64,000 bases of DNA from Tribonema minus (lineage: Eukaryota; Sar; Xanthophyceae; Tribonematales; Tribonemataceae). The notes under the pieces are model-generated. The model worked only from the letters and a program-made list of their open reading frames with translations, was not told the DNA's origin and did no database searches. Where the stretch lies: positions 1 through 64,000 of the forward strand of contig JAFCMP010000176.1 in assembly GCA_017506865.1 (NCBI GenBank), read 5' to 3'. The position numbers and the translations under genes are program-made. Shown here piece by piece: positions 52,327 to 64,000 of this stretch (position 1 is its first letter; each line of letters starts with the position of its first letter).

Positions 52327-55300
52327 ATGGCCTGGAGAGGACGCGCCCGGTCAGCAGCGGCGCTGCTATTGCAGCATTTGCTATTTTCGACACACACTAC
52401 TAGAACTGCTGCAGCCCCAGTGTCGTGTGCCAACCCGGGTGATTTGAGCCCCATCATCAAGACACAGGAGGACCTAGCGGCACTTGCGGCTACCGCGGCC
52501 CTCAGCTGCCCAGGGGGGCTGGAAGTTGCCGCCACAGCAGCATGGACTGGTGAAATGGTAGTCAACGAAACAATCAATGTGGGGGCTGGCACCAAGCTCA
52601 CCTTCGCCAGCAGCACATGGGCTCCAGGGGCTCCTCAGCCCTCTCTGGACGACGCCATGCCGACCATTGCCGCTCGACCGTATCGCGGCTCCGGCGACTT
52701 GGGCAACGGCTTTTTGTTTAGCAACACACCTTACTTCTTGGTGGGGCCCGTGTCGGAGCCAATCGAATTTGATGACGACCAACCTGCAGCTACGCTGGTG
52801 CTGCGGGGTCTCAAACTGATGGACTATGGCGACGACATCGACGTTTCGTCGTTTCGTGCGGGAGTTCGCTCGGAGGTTGGCGTCTTGGAGGTGTCTGGCT
52901 GTGTGTTCCTCGGACTTTACGGTGAGGCTCTGAGCCCTGAGGCCGCGCATGACTGCGGGAAGTGTGCGTAGCATATGTATTCCTCTGCAAGCACAGACAA
53001 TAGTCTGCCTGAGACGAGGATCAGGCTTGTCTGCAGGCAATTTGAGCAATTCGAATTTGAACCAGAGCACACGGACGTACTGTTGAGGGTCTGTGTCCTC
53101 TTAAGCGAATTCTCTCCTTGTGCTCACGTCTCAGGTCTCTTGAAGATGCCTACGGCATGTGATCCTGCCGTGACGGTCATACATTCCGAAGCTGACAGCC
53201 TACTGTCGGTGCATGTGTAACCTCGCCGCCAGTGCCATCGGGTGCCCTCTGCGCTTATGTCTTGGGCCTGTGAACGCAACTTGCAATCAGTCGGACTCTT
53301 GTTGTAGACTGTAACCGCCTCTGTGAATGTGCACCTTCGAGCCGTAGCAAACGCCCACCCCTAGCAAACGCCCGCCCCTTCGCAAACGTAATCCCCCTTG
53401 TAAACGCTCATGGAGATGCTTGTCAACCCTCAGCGCGCAGCAACGCCCCTTCACCTCTTGCCCTTCTCCCTCACAACTGCGCTCCAGTAGCCAGACTGAG
53501 TGTGAAAATCATGATGCGTTGGCGCGCTGCTTTTGATTGCCGTGGTGCTGTTCAGGAGGCTGCGCTATGCAGCAGTCCTAAAAATTTGCTTCAGCACCAG
53601 CGCCGCATTCCCGTCAGCACTGCTACCACCGTCACCATTGGTACTGACACGCACCCATGTGCGCCTGTGGCCACTGGTCCTCTTATACTGTAGTAGTCTC
53701 TCCGCCAACCAGGAAAAAGTGTAGCGCACGGTGCTTCGCAGTGAGAGGAACCAATTGGATAAAAGCGACCGAGTCAGACGAAGAGCGACCGAGCAGTTCG
53801 TCCTAAGTGAGGTCATGGAAGATGGCCGAACCATGGAAAATGGAGGCCACCCCACTCGTAGCCCTCGTCAGTCCGCACATGAACATCTTTTTCATTTTTT
53901 GAACGGGCATCATGGTGCTCAGCAACCCTCCATGACGTGCAACAACTTGTTTGGAAACGTTCGCTCCTGTAATCGATGGGGGCCTAAACAGGGGGCTGGG
54001 GGTTGCTTCGGGGGGATAGATATTGACCCGAAACGGCTGATGGTTCGGGACAACTCACTTGGTCCCATGTGACATCTGATGCGCTGACCAACCGCTATCC
54101 TACGATACAACTCTTGAAGTTCACCTCCTTGATGTGTTGAAGTTGAGGTTTGGGGCTGAAGTTGATTCGGCCGTTTTGAAAATCGGTTTTCGGCATAACT
54201 CCTGACCAATCAGTTCAAATTCGGTCACTAACAGATATCGGTTCCGGGGGTTTTCGGGTCCGCTCTTTCCGCCCGTACGTGCCAAAAGACCATAGGATGC
54301 CATGGTAGCCCCCCCTGTCCTTCAAGTTGTGCCAGTCCAGATGTGGCAGCTTAGCTCTCCCGCACTCCTGCACCGGCAGATGCCCCCACCCCCCGTTGTA
54401 GATGCCCATGGGCGTGCTGTGCACGGTCTCAGATTCGCACACTCCCTTGGGCGTTTACAGGGGCATCTACGGTGTAACTCCGAATCATTCAGCTGTAGAT
54501 CAACTCTTGGCGTGCTGCGTTTGCGGCTACTGGTCTCACTTATGCCACACACAAACCCAATGGCATGCCCGTTTTGAGTTACGGCAGGCAAGGCTGTGCA
54601 TACGTCTCCGGAAGTTGAATATATTCACGTGCTGTCCGTACTACATATTGGTGCCACCTTTACCATGCGTTTTTCTCCTGTAGTGAACATTACTGTTGCA
54701 TCGCTTCATCCGCCTGTCTTTTGCAAAAGAATACAGCAACGGAGCAGCAATTAATGTGCAAGCGGAGCGTGGGCAGTACCCACCGCAACCAGCACTACAG
54801 GTCAACAGCTCCATCTTCGCCAGCAACGTCGGTACGTGCATATGAAAGACAGATCATGCTCTTTTCAGTCTGATTGTGGGTCATGCAGCAGTTGTAGCTG
54901 GGGGGGTAACATAATTTGTTTGATGAGTACGCTTAGAGCACCACCAGTGGTTCACGCTATCGCGCCCTCCCACGATATATGCGACCTCACACATGCAATG
55001 CGGCTTTGGACCAAATTGGCACACGCAAAACAGTGCACCTGTCAATGATTGCGTGTGCCGGCTTGGTATTGCGTGTGCGGGGCCGCATATATCACGGGAC
55101 GGCGCAATTGTGGAAATGTTTGCACTAACTACTGGTGGTGCTCATATAGGATTGAACTGCGAAAAACGGGACCTGAATTGGCAAAACGGGACCCAGCATC
55201 AAACCACTTTGGCGAAGTCTGGTTGAACCCTGCCAGCGTTCGATGCTCAATTTCAACATGATGTTGAGGTTGATAGGTGAAGTGCCCAGTGTTGAAGTTG

Positions 55301-58300
55301 GTTAGGATTCGATGATGAGCACTGAGAACCTTTCAAACTTCAATTTGGAGTTGAACTTCCGTACTTAGCCAGAGTTCACAGTTGAGGTTAAAGTTAAAGT
55401 CTAAGTTCAACATGGAATATCTTAAGATCCTGAGCGTTTAAAAAAATTCTATTTGGTTATTACTTATTTCTGGGGATGACTGTTACACCCACATCATCAC
55501 AGTTGACAAAAGTCCTTTTGCAGACTTCACCACTGTGGGTCCCGTTTTGAATACAGGTCCCGTTTTTGGCAATTCAAACCTTTATGCTGCAGCGGAAGCA
55601 CCTTAAATCATCCCTTTCTTTGCGGTGATGTTTCATTGCTCTCGAGCCGCCCTCGTATGCGCAGGGTGACAATTGTCACAAACATGATGATAGTGCAGAG
55701 TGAGACACCTGGTTTGCCTCGTTACTGTCAAACAGCTGAGCGGCACAAGATGCCGTGTGGCAAGTGAATGCTGGACCAGGTGTTGAATGTCGCTGACAGC
55801 GGTTTACGTATATATGTTATCATTGACGGGTCATCGGTCATAGCGTATTATTATTTGGGGCAATCCCCGGATACTAAAAGGCACCACAGGACATTTACTC
55901 AATAGTCGAGTTGCAGATTGCACAATCATTTGACCGAACATCAACAGTTCGCTTCAGCTCGCTCTGCGGACGATGATGCATCTTCAAACTTCACATTGGA
56001 CAAAGTTGACTCGAGATGCTACTGTGATTGAAGTATAACTTCAAGTTGAAGTTTAACATCACGCTCAATATCGACCATCATCTTCAATTTGAAGTTTGAC
56101 GGTTGCACCATCGTCCGCACAGCGACCTGAAGCGAACTGCTGATGTTCAGTTAAATGATTGTGCAATCTTCAACTCGATCACTGAATTAATGTCCTGTGG
56201 TGCCTTTTAGTATCCGGGGATTGCTCCAAATAATTACCTGCATGACATGCAGGTTTGTGCTTCCAGACAAGAGGGAAGACTCACAAACGCTAACGAGGTA
56301 GACTTTGTTGAAGGTAGCTATAGTATACAGTAACTGAGTGTGTATCCATGTATCGCTCCCTTGACACTGCATGAAGTGTTTGCTGTCGCGCTGCACCACA
56401 TCGCGCAACGCACGCAGACACATAGATGTTCTTCCTGCACAGCAGCAATCTGTTTGCTGGCTCATTCGTAGCGAGTTGCCAGCATCAGCATCTGCACCAC
56501 ACGTTTGTGCCAGCCAACAGTTACAGGTTAAAACCATTGCAACCGTTGAACAAATGCCTGTCTGGCATGCCCTAAAATCCACCACATTGTAGAGATCTGC
56601 AAATTGTAGGAAGCGCCACAACTGCCACGATGGCCGCTGCAATGATTCCGCAGTTGCAGTTTTAATTCGTTCACTTCATCAGCTGTGTTGTTTCCAGCCA
56701 AAAGCGTGAAAGCTTGAGAGCTATCTCCCCATGCTCAGCACTTTGGGATCAATTGACAACACTTGAATGATAGTATCGCCTCACAATATCGCCTCACAAG
56801 GGTGATTGCTTCCTGCTGTTCGAGTCTCACCAGTCTGTGCCATCTTGGTGCATACCCGAGTTCGCGTTTACCCTCAGCTACCATTCCACCCTTTTGCAAT
56901 GGCATGTGCACGCTTTTTCATCGTCGCAGTGTGGGGATTCGCAGCAGACGATGGCGGCTTGGGAGGTTCAGCTATTTATTTGCCAGAATATATTGGTGGA
57001 GGGCTGCCGCAGTCGATGATCATATCGGACAGTCGCTTCTATGACAATCATCTGGTTCAGGGCAGCGGAACAGTGCTGATTGGCGAGGAGGCCATCATCC
57101 ACCGATGCGTGTTCTCTGGCAACAAAGGTGCAGTGTATTGCATGCATGCCTGCGAGTCTGCTGCCTTGACTTTTGCTATCAGCCGCTGCAGACTGTCATC
57201 ATCGTAGGTGCAATGTGGTCTGTAAATAGCGAGGCTGTTTCAAGGCTTTTCAACACACTTTATGACTGGCACTCTCACTACGCTCAGCACCAGCAGCCAG
57301 TTGATTCGGCTTCTGGCAGCAGGAATTTGATTTGACAGCCTGAGCCTGCAGCTGCGGGTGACAACCTATGTGCTGAGCATTGCACCTGATTGTTGCATAC
57401 ACTGCAGGTGCAACAGTGGCCGCAAAGCTCAGTGACACTCCCCTTCCCGTTACTGCCGCTGTTACATCTTGTGTTTCCTTTTTGTTGACACCAAATTCCG
57501 TCTCTGCAGTGGAAGCTGGTGCTGGTGGTGCCCTGTACTTCAGCACAAGCGGTTTTGGCAAGGTGCTGGATTCGGTTTTTGATGGGAACGCTGCTTCAAC
57601 AGAAGGTGGCTGCATCGCATTCAAGGCCAGTAAGAATCTCGACATTCGGAATTCCACTTTCACACGCTGCACCTCTGCTGCTGGCGGCGGTGCTGTCTAC
57701 TCAGAGGGCAACACCACCATGGACAGGGTTAACGTGACTGATTGTACAGCACTGTTTGGGGGCGCAGTCCACATTCAAGATGATCCCTGGGAGTCATCGT
57801 CCACGTCCTGGACGCAAATAGACCACTTCGACAGCGGCCTTTCAGTGACAAGCTCGATCTTCACTGGCAACACTGCCTCGGCAGGAGGCGGCGCTCTCTA
57901 TGTCGACAACACCATCGCCTGCACCGTATCTGGCAGTTCATTCTCTGGCAACACAGCACGGGATGGCGGAGCTGTTTCGTGGGTGTACGACCCTGTGGGC
58001 ATGCTCCTTCGGGTTGTGAGGCCAATCCTTACAGTGAGCGACAGCCATTTCGTCGCCAATACTGCGCTCGTCGCTGGAGGCGCTATGCTGCTGGACTTGC
58101 AGCTGGCTGAGGACATGATCAATATCACAGCTGTGTCATTTGCCAGCAACACTGCAGCTAAAGGAGCGGGCATACTTGCGACAGTGCCATTCAAATTCGG
58201 TGAGTCGTCTGACATTCATCAACACTGCGGTACTTGATTATGCCACAACTTTGTGGATGTAGGCCACAGAGCAGGTGTTAAGTGAGGATTGCGCGTCCTT

Positions 58301-59107
58301 TAGCCCTGTGTGCAGTGCGCACTGACGCAAGTAGTAACAGCAATGACGTCATACGATGCCATTGCTTTCTGCACCGATAAGCATTGCCTTCTGCTACCGT
58401 CTTTTCCTTGGCGCGCACATGGCGGCATTGAACTTGCAGCACCAAATTAAATGTCACAGTGCACGCAAAGCACACCAATCTTGCGACCCACTGCCTGACC
58501 TACATGCGGGCATCAAATATGATTGCCCACAAACTCGTGATTTTTACGTTACATGATATTAGTATTGTACCTTCTGCGTGCTGCTGCTGTCATCCAGACA
58601 GTAGCATGTATAGCACCTGGACCTTCGCCGACAATTCTGCCTCGAGCTGCTATGTCCGTGGCTTCGGCTCGTCCGAGGAGTGGCTACTGGCTGGCAACAC
58701 CTGCGCGGATGTTGACGTCGTCTCAGCTGCGCAAGCTCTTGACTACGCTCCCGCCATTGGCAACGCGTACTTCAACACCGGGTCGGACTTGGAGGCAGAA
58801 CGCAGTTGCTGTGGAGCAGGCTTTGTTGCGCTGAAGAGCTCCAGCAGCGGCGATTGGCACTGCACCGTCTGCGATCGGACGGCATTTACCTGTCCGCAGG
58901 CCGGCACCGTGGTGGAGACAGTAACACTGGAGCAGGGCTATTGGCGCGGCAATGCGACGTTTCAGCTGCGCGGGTCAGAGGAGTACGTGGTGGTGCACAA
59001 GTGCTTACGAGAGTCGGCGTGCGAGGGTGGGCGCGTCTACGTTGCAGCTGGCGCGGACAGCGCGAATGCTGCCAATGGATACTGCAAGGATGGGTACTCT
59101 GGGCCAT
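52327..59107 (+). CDS. Secreted Pmp-like beta-helix protein, five exons, 3' end not found
   Basis: Exons: 52327-52921, 54730-54831, 56945-57127, 57510-58199 and 58598-59107. All donors are GT (GTGAGG, GTACGT, GTGCAG, GTGAGT, GTGAGT), acceptors end AG, and every junction is phase 1, keeping one frame of about 693 residues. The start is the Met before a signal peptide (RSAAALLLQHLLFS). The body has the GGA(I/L/V) and FxxN repeats of chlamydial polymorphic-membrane-protein type beta-helices (FTGNTASAGGGALYV, FSGNTARDGGAVSW, FVANTALVAGGAM). The tail is Cys-rich (HCTVCDRTAF, GYWRGNA, GYCKDGYSGP). The exon 4 start could instead be at 57409. The protein is likely secreted or cell-surface. The last codon is split at a donor, so further exons must exist; I could not place them. 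Confidence 0.75.
53340..53412. repeat. Degenerate 17-bp minisatellite in intron 1
   Basis: About four imperfect units of the type gcaaacgcccacccccta within intron 1 of the Pmp-like gene. Confidence 0.6.
55148..55581. mobile_element. MITE-like element, copy B (434 bp), in intron 2
   Basis: Same element as 50136-50570. Its inverted ends are clearer: left aggattgaactgcgaaaaac, right end reverse complement aggtttgaattgccaaaaac, both followed by gggacct and aaaacgggaccca. Flanks are atat and ttat, an imperfect target duplication. It sits inside intron 2 of the Pmp-like gene and encodes no transposase. Confidence 0.85.
55848..56236. mobile_element. Foldback element (389 bp) in intron 2
   Basis: The two arms, about 55848-55980 and 56100-56236, are inverted copies of about 130 bases. 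The left arm reads caatccccggatactaaaag and gattgcacaatcattt; the right arm gives the same on the reverse strand. The centre is rich in AACTTC-type hexamers. The transcript could form a long hairpin. No coding capacity. Confidence 0.85.
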
Positions 59108-62100
59108 GTGAGTGACCTGCAGCAGCGGTGCGCGTGTCAGTGAAGACAACATGAACAGAATTATGATCATTGTTGAGCTAGCCTTCGGTGTCACCACGCT
59201 CTGGTTGACTGGCATTGAACTTGCGACAATAGATCTCGAAGAACCATAACAAACCACCATCGCTCTCAGCAGTGTAGCACGCCAGTGTGACGACCAACTT
59301 TCATCTTTGCTGTTCGTGTATGATGGAACCATGCGATGCTACACGCCCTACAGGGCACAAACACTAGATGACGTTGCGCTCAGAGACGGGCCATCAATCC
59401 AGGCGATTGCAGATGTGGTCTACAATCATGGACGAGACATCTGCTGGGCGCTGCTGTCGCTCATGTGTGTTACACACATGTTTTGTTGGAGCCAGAAATC
59501 AGTATTAAAACTACTGTTACCATTTTGATAAGAGACAAGTATGCTTTTGCTGCTCAAACAAACAGCAGAGACTGCGGGTTGTAGAATATTCCAGTGTGTC
59601 AGCACGCAGATGCACTTGTCTATCCGAGAGTCAGCAGTTGTGGCCTAACCTCTACTAGACTGGTTGGCCATGGCAATCTCTCGGTACCCACTGAAGTGGA
59701 GGGATTGACGCTTTTTGACCAATTGCCCGATGAGATTTTCACAGTTTGGACGCATACACCATGTTCAATGCGTCACTAAAACAAGCTGGATGTGCGGCAT
59801 TGCATTAGCCCTTCACCTCTTTCGAATGCGCTGCGCGGTCCACTTCAAAGGGCTCAAGGGCTCAAGGGAAAGGGGGGCAAGCAGTGACCCCCTCCTGTGG
59901 TTGGTCTGTTGCGCAAGCTTTTTGCACATGTACAGGGAAGCTGTGATGTGACATACTTCCTCCGTCCCATAAGTATGTTGACCATTCTATTGACAATCAT
60001 TAACATTTCAGCATCAAAGAGGTGTGCAGACTGTCCTTTAATAAACATTGTTAGCTATGTCCAGGACTGCACTCTCTCAGATCCTGAGCTCCCAACTCCT
60101 CGATTTGGCCGTGTGACGGCCAATACCGTAGAGGTGCACACGACCGCATGGCAACCACGTTGCAGGCATTGTCTGCTGCCAACACTATTTTGGAACCCCA
60201 TTTGCTGCAGGGTTGTTTTAGGTACATCAGGTCAAGAAAGTTGGTCAATTATTGGGTCACAATACCATGTATAGCTGCATGGCGGTGCATAACGGTACTG
60301 TCACTTGAGGTTGGTGTAAGCACGCTGTGGCCTTCTGAAGGACTATGTGGCTAGCTGATGGTGCAGACGCCCATGCAGCACACTAACTGGTAAACCCAAA
60401 GCTATACCAATGCTTGAGCTTTGCAACAAATGCTGGTGGCTGAATGCATCAGCAAACCACTATAGCACCTGCCGGTTGCAGGGCATACTGACAGGTCATC
60501 CGATGCTAGGTACGACCGGCAAGAAGCCTTCAAGGCTGCTGTGAGAACACCGGCCTATGCAAGTGCCTGAAACCATGCAATAATAGCATGCTCTCAGACA
60601 CAAGCACTCCACAGCATCATTGAAGCAGTCTAGCCCACAATGTGGCTGATCAGTTTTCACGCTGTCGCGTTAGCAGCAACACCAGGGACCTGCTGTGCAG
60701 CATGTGTACAGCGTACCTACCGGCGATACGGCCTCGCTGCACGATGTGTGCTGCACAAGAAAGCGTTAGCATGCACTTGATGCATGCTGGGCCATCGGGC
60801 CAGCGAGATGTACCCACTCGCCTGTCACCCAGCTCCAATCATGATCCCCCACCACAACCCCGGCTTGCTGCCCACCGGCGCCTTCTCGCCGCACGGTGTG
60901 CGTATCAATTCCAAACATAAAGTCATCATCAATAGCTGTGCGAGCTCCCTTCAGTTATGGTGGTATGTGTGGTGTGCACTGTGCATGTGCCGCGATGGTG
61001 TGTTCAAACGCAAAACTGCAACTCTTGTCAGTTCAAAGGTTTTTGCCGCCAAACCGCAGCTCGAAACCGGTTTCGGCGGCTTTGCCGATTTCTTTCGCGG
61101 TATAAATCTGGTAACTGTCAACATGTGAGGGTATCGGCTGAAGCGTGACACTGTCAGCTTTCAGATGGGCATGGTTTTATGTCATATCATTGAAATTTGC
61201 AAAAGTTAGCTTTGACGTCACTTTTCGGTCAACATATTTATGGGACAGAGGAAGTACTTCGTGTGTCTCACATTTAATTTATCGCAGAGCTGAAAGTCAA
61301 CATTGGGTTTGCACTGCAGGTGATGACGGCCTCTGCAGCATCATACTCCAGCTTGAATTTGGTTGCAACTATTGCAAGCTCGCCCAGTCAAGTAGATTTT
61401 TGGATTGACCCATTTGTCAGGCAATTGTTGAGGTTCTTACGAGAGACGTTCTCTGAACTGGCAAACGCAAACATAACAACAGCACGTACACAGGCAATGG
61501 GCACTGAGCACGGTGCCAGCCTCAAGAAGAAATGTGCAGCAACAGTAGAGCTACCTGCACTGCAGCGGGCAGAGGCAGGCCCATCGTGGAGTGCTGGTAG
61601 CAGTGATGCAGCAGCATCAACCCTTTTCGAGGCCTTAGCGCCATGCCACAGCCGCTCCGATGCAGCAATGACAGCATGGCAAGTTGTTGTGCGGCAGCAT
61701 GCGCGCGCAGCCGCGACTTTGGCGCTACTGTCTTGAAGCCACACTAGAGGCTGCTTTGGTCAGGCAAGAATGGTCGTGACCGTGACTATTGACAACTTCA
61801 TCAAGGCCACTTTAAAAGGTTCGAAAGTTGCTTCTGGCAGTCTGAGATAAAAAGCGTCCATTGTCTTCTCAAACCCAAGAATCACGTATCAAATGAGAGG
61901 CTGATGACTGTCACAGAGTGCTGCATGCAGCAATGCCCAAGCAGCGAAGTGTAGGCGGATTTCGCTCAACACGCTCATCAGCGTGTCATCTGCGTGCAAC
62001 TCGGCCCACTTTGGAGGTCCAACATTGCCCGCACGCAGAGTTGCCCTAAAGCTGCAGCAGTGAGGTTTGGGAGTCATATTGCCCTATTTCTGTCGTGCTG

Positions 62101-62154
62101 GTTGTTATCTTTTGTTAATATCTTTGGTTCTGCTGTCTTCTTTGGCCACAATAT
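59108..62154. other. Region after the last identified Pmp exon
   Basis: Should contain the remaining 3' exons, but I cannot identify them. A plus-strand ORF at 61320-61736 (138 codons, Ala-rich, preceded by a tgcactgcag acceptor-like site at about 61310-61319) is the best coding hint. No family recognised. Confidence 0.35.
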
Positions 62155-62335
62155 GTCTAATCAGTTTTCGATTGTATAATCATATTAAACTGCTGTAGAG
62201 GAAGCGTTATCACCCAAACCTAGAGGAAGTGTTATCACCCAAACCTCCACACAACACGTCTAATCAATTTTCGATTGTATAATCATATGAAACTGTTATA
62301 GAGGAGGTACAATCACCCAAAGCCTCCATACAACG
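62155..62335. repeat. About 100-bp tandem duplication
   Basis: gtctaatcagttttcgattg begins at 62155 and its near copy at 62258, both continuing through tataatcatat and cacccaaa. Unit 1 has an internal duplication of gaggaagcgttatcacccaa (62199 and 62224). Confidence 0.85.
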
Positions 62336-63355
62336 CTAAGCCTGTGCCATCTTTGACAGAGTGCGTAGCACATGGTGATCTTACATTGAACCCATGCACT
62401 GAATTAGTTTCATGGAGACCTTGAGCTTACTACAACGAAACTCAAATGCGGGCGCTTAACACCTGCATATATGCAGCAAGTCCTTCACAGCTCACTCTGC
62501 ATGCACAGATGCACCTGTGGCACAGGTTCATACTCATGTGCGGACGACCATCGCAGAACCGATGCAATGCCACAGGGAAAACGTGTATCGGTGTGTGCAT
62601 GTTGAGCTTGGCCATGGGCATTCTTCGATGAAGAGCACTGTAAATTACAGGTTATCCATGCAAAGTGTCGGCTTTACCGGATGCAACGGGATATCAAACA
62701 CCGGGATCAAGCAAGCGAAATCTGAGTGTAAAGCGTCGCCATCTGATCTGGTACAGCCTCGAGCCGAACTGTTACATCCCTGAGACCTCTTTATTAGAAT
62801 GCGTCTTGCTTGGCCTTGTCACGGGCTGAAAGGGGGGAGGGGCAAAAGGTGCAATACTTGAGTCGATGGCAGCCAGTTGACAATTCTTGAGCTTGTGGCC
62901 ATTCAATGGACGTGATGCACTGTGATCTGGCTGCACAACTACCCAAATGGCACGCATGAAAGTGGTCATATAATATGGTGCTGTGTAACAAAGAATGCTC
63001 ATGGCACTGCAATTTGCACCCATGATCTTGAAGATTATCAAAGGAAGGCCGCAAGCCTGGCCTTGTGTGTTAGGACAATAGAGGTTGTGTCGGCGATTGG
63101 TGCTGTATAAGGCTCGCCGTGTCCCAGAAGGTCAAACATTGGGGTTGTACGCAGCCAAGTTGTCCTGCCCCCTCACATATGCATTGACATGCTCAGCAAG
63201 TTCCTGTGCTAGCGAGGTGTGCTCAAGGCGGAGAGAATGTGCTTTTTTGCCGCTATGGTTTGCGGCAAGTCTGGCCTGCAGGCCCCTCTGAGCATGGGGC
63301 CGAGTGCCCCGCGATGTTGTTTACGACCTGCAGTGTCTGAGCCGCTAACCTCTTT
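62336..63355. other. Intergenic, no gene recognised
   Basis: Only short overlapping ORFs. No repeats or RNA genes recognised. Confidence 0.4.
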
Positions 63356-63640
63356 TACAGCTCTTGCACGAAAAGTACGAGCATACTGCTCAGTGCGCTG
63401 TTGTGGAAGACAATCTGCTTGATCTGCCCCACCGCCGCAGTGTGACCGTCTGTGTTGGCAATGGCCCTGCCCGTCAGATACTTGAGGGCTGTAGACGCAC
63501 CACCGTTGTGTTGAGGACGACGCCTTTCCTCATGTAGACCTCGCTGAAGTGCAGGCTGCCAGGGACGATAAACGTGTCGGCACGGTAGCCGGGCTGCTTG
63601 GAGATGCTGGCGTCCTTGTTTGTTCACTGACACGTTACCC
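63356..63640 (-). pseudogene. Possible coding fragment, unknown family
   Basis: In two minus-strand frames the translation is protein-like: ADTFIVPGSLHFSEVYMRKG in one, then TGRAIANTDGHTAAVGQIKQ in another after a frame change. Conserved-looking and GC-rich compared with the surroundings, so it may be an exon or relic. I cannot assign a function. Confidence 0.3.
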
Positions 63641-64000
63641 TTACCGAAACCAGTATCGTGGTGCGCCAGCTATGCTCGATCGAGGCCAGTCATAATTGCC
63701 AATGGAGAGCCAATCTCACGTCAAACCCTCATCTCAAATCTCATTGCATTGTGGCACACCAGAAATTGTTGCAAACATATGTACACTTGTATTGATAACC
63801 TTATAGGCGCAGATTGGGCTTCATGCACCTCTGGTGCGATCTATAAATGCATGCAACCTTTTATCTTCATGTAGGAGGCAAGCAAAGAACTCACATACAT
63901 CATCGTTCTCACAACACTGTACCTGGTTCCGCAATGGCACGGACGGCGCACTTCCTCACAACTGACATAACTGTCAAAGTTTTCGGCGCAGAATCGTGCT
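63641..64000. other. Right end of the window, nothing recognised
   Basis: A-T-richer sequence with no supported feature. Confidence 0.4.

Noticed and set aside
53135..53208. Extra exon in intron 1 of the Pmp-like gene
   Set aside because: A good acceptor (cgtctcag) and a following open stretch exist, but a 74-base exon would break the phase-1 pattern and the frame into exon 2.

Overview
This is eukaryotic nuclear DNA: low gene density, a multi-exon gene with GT-AG introns, LTR retrotransposons, MITE-like elements, tandem repeats and short TTAGGG-type telomere-like tracts. The best fit is a repeat-rich microalga, probably of the green lineage. The secreted beta-helix (Pmp-like) gene, GC-rich coding DNA and methyltransferase-bearing retroelements all suit that, but no marker gene fixes the species. 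Base 1 coincides exactly with an LTR edge, as if the contig began at a repeat boundary.

Layout. 1-11383 is an apparently complete minus-strand Ty3/gypsy-type retrotransposon with two 355-bp LTRs that I read as identical. Its first ORF (2185 aa) carries Gag, a CCHC-like finger, a complete cytosine-C5 DNA methyltransferase, an aspartic protease, reverse transcriptase and RNase H. Its second ORF (943 aa) carries integrase followed by chromodomain-like and Tudor-like segments. 12755-13450 holds a possible gene relic. 15148-23479 is a second, decayed Ty3/gypsy-type element on the same strand. It also encodes a cytosine methyltransferase, but placed between the protease remnant and the RT, and it has frameshifts and in-frame stops. 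A tyrosine-recombinase-like fragment lies just upstream of it (23632-23904).

24-35 kb is mostly non-coding and built from dispersed repeats, including a pair of roughly 850-bp copies at 26772-27620 and 33374-34241, plus a C37 tract and two unrecognised ORFs. 35442-38575 has two overlapping minus-strand ORFs that look like the Gag region of a further, pol-less element. 40.5-44.0 kb is a tandem-repeat zone: 150-bp units, three 256-bp units with tRNA-like A and B boxes, and 121-bp units. A degenerate GxxExxY (PDDEXK-like) gene follows at 44011-44556. 47.1-47.7 kb has two telomere-like tracts.

52327-59107 is the only clear host gene. It has five exons, all joined by phase-1 introns, and encodes a secreted Pmp-type beta-helix protein with a Cys-rich tail. 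Intron 2 contains a 434-bp TIR element (second copy at 50136) and a 389-bp foldback element. 59-64 kb has only weak coding hints.

The central observation is two different retroelements in one 64-kb window, each carrying its own DNA cytosine methyltransferase. The intact one also carries candidate chromatin-reader domains on its integrase, which suggests an element that writes, and perhaps reads, chromatin marks.
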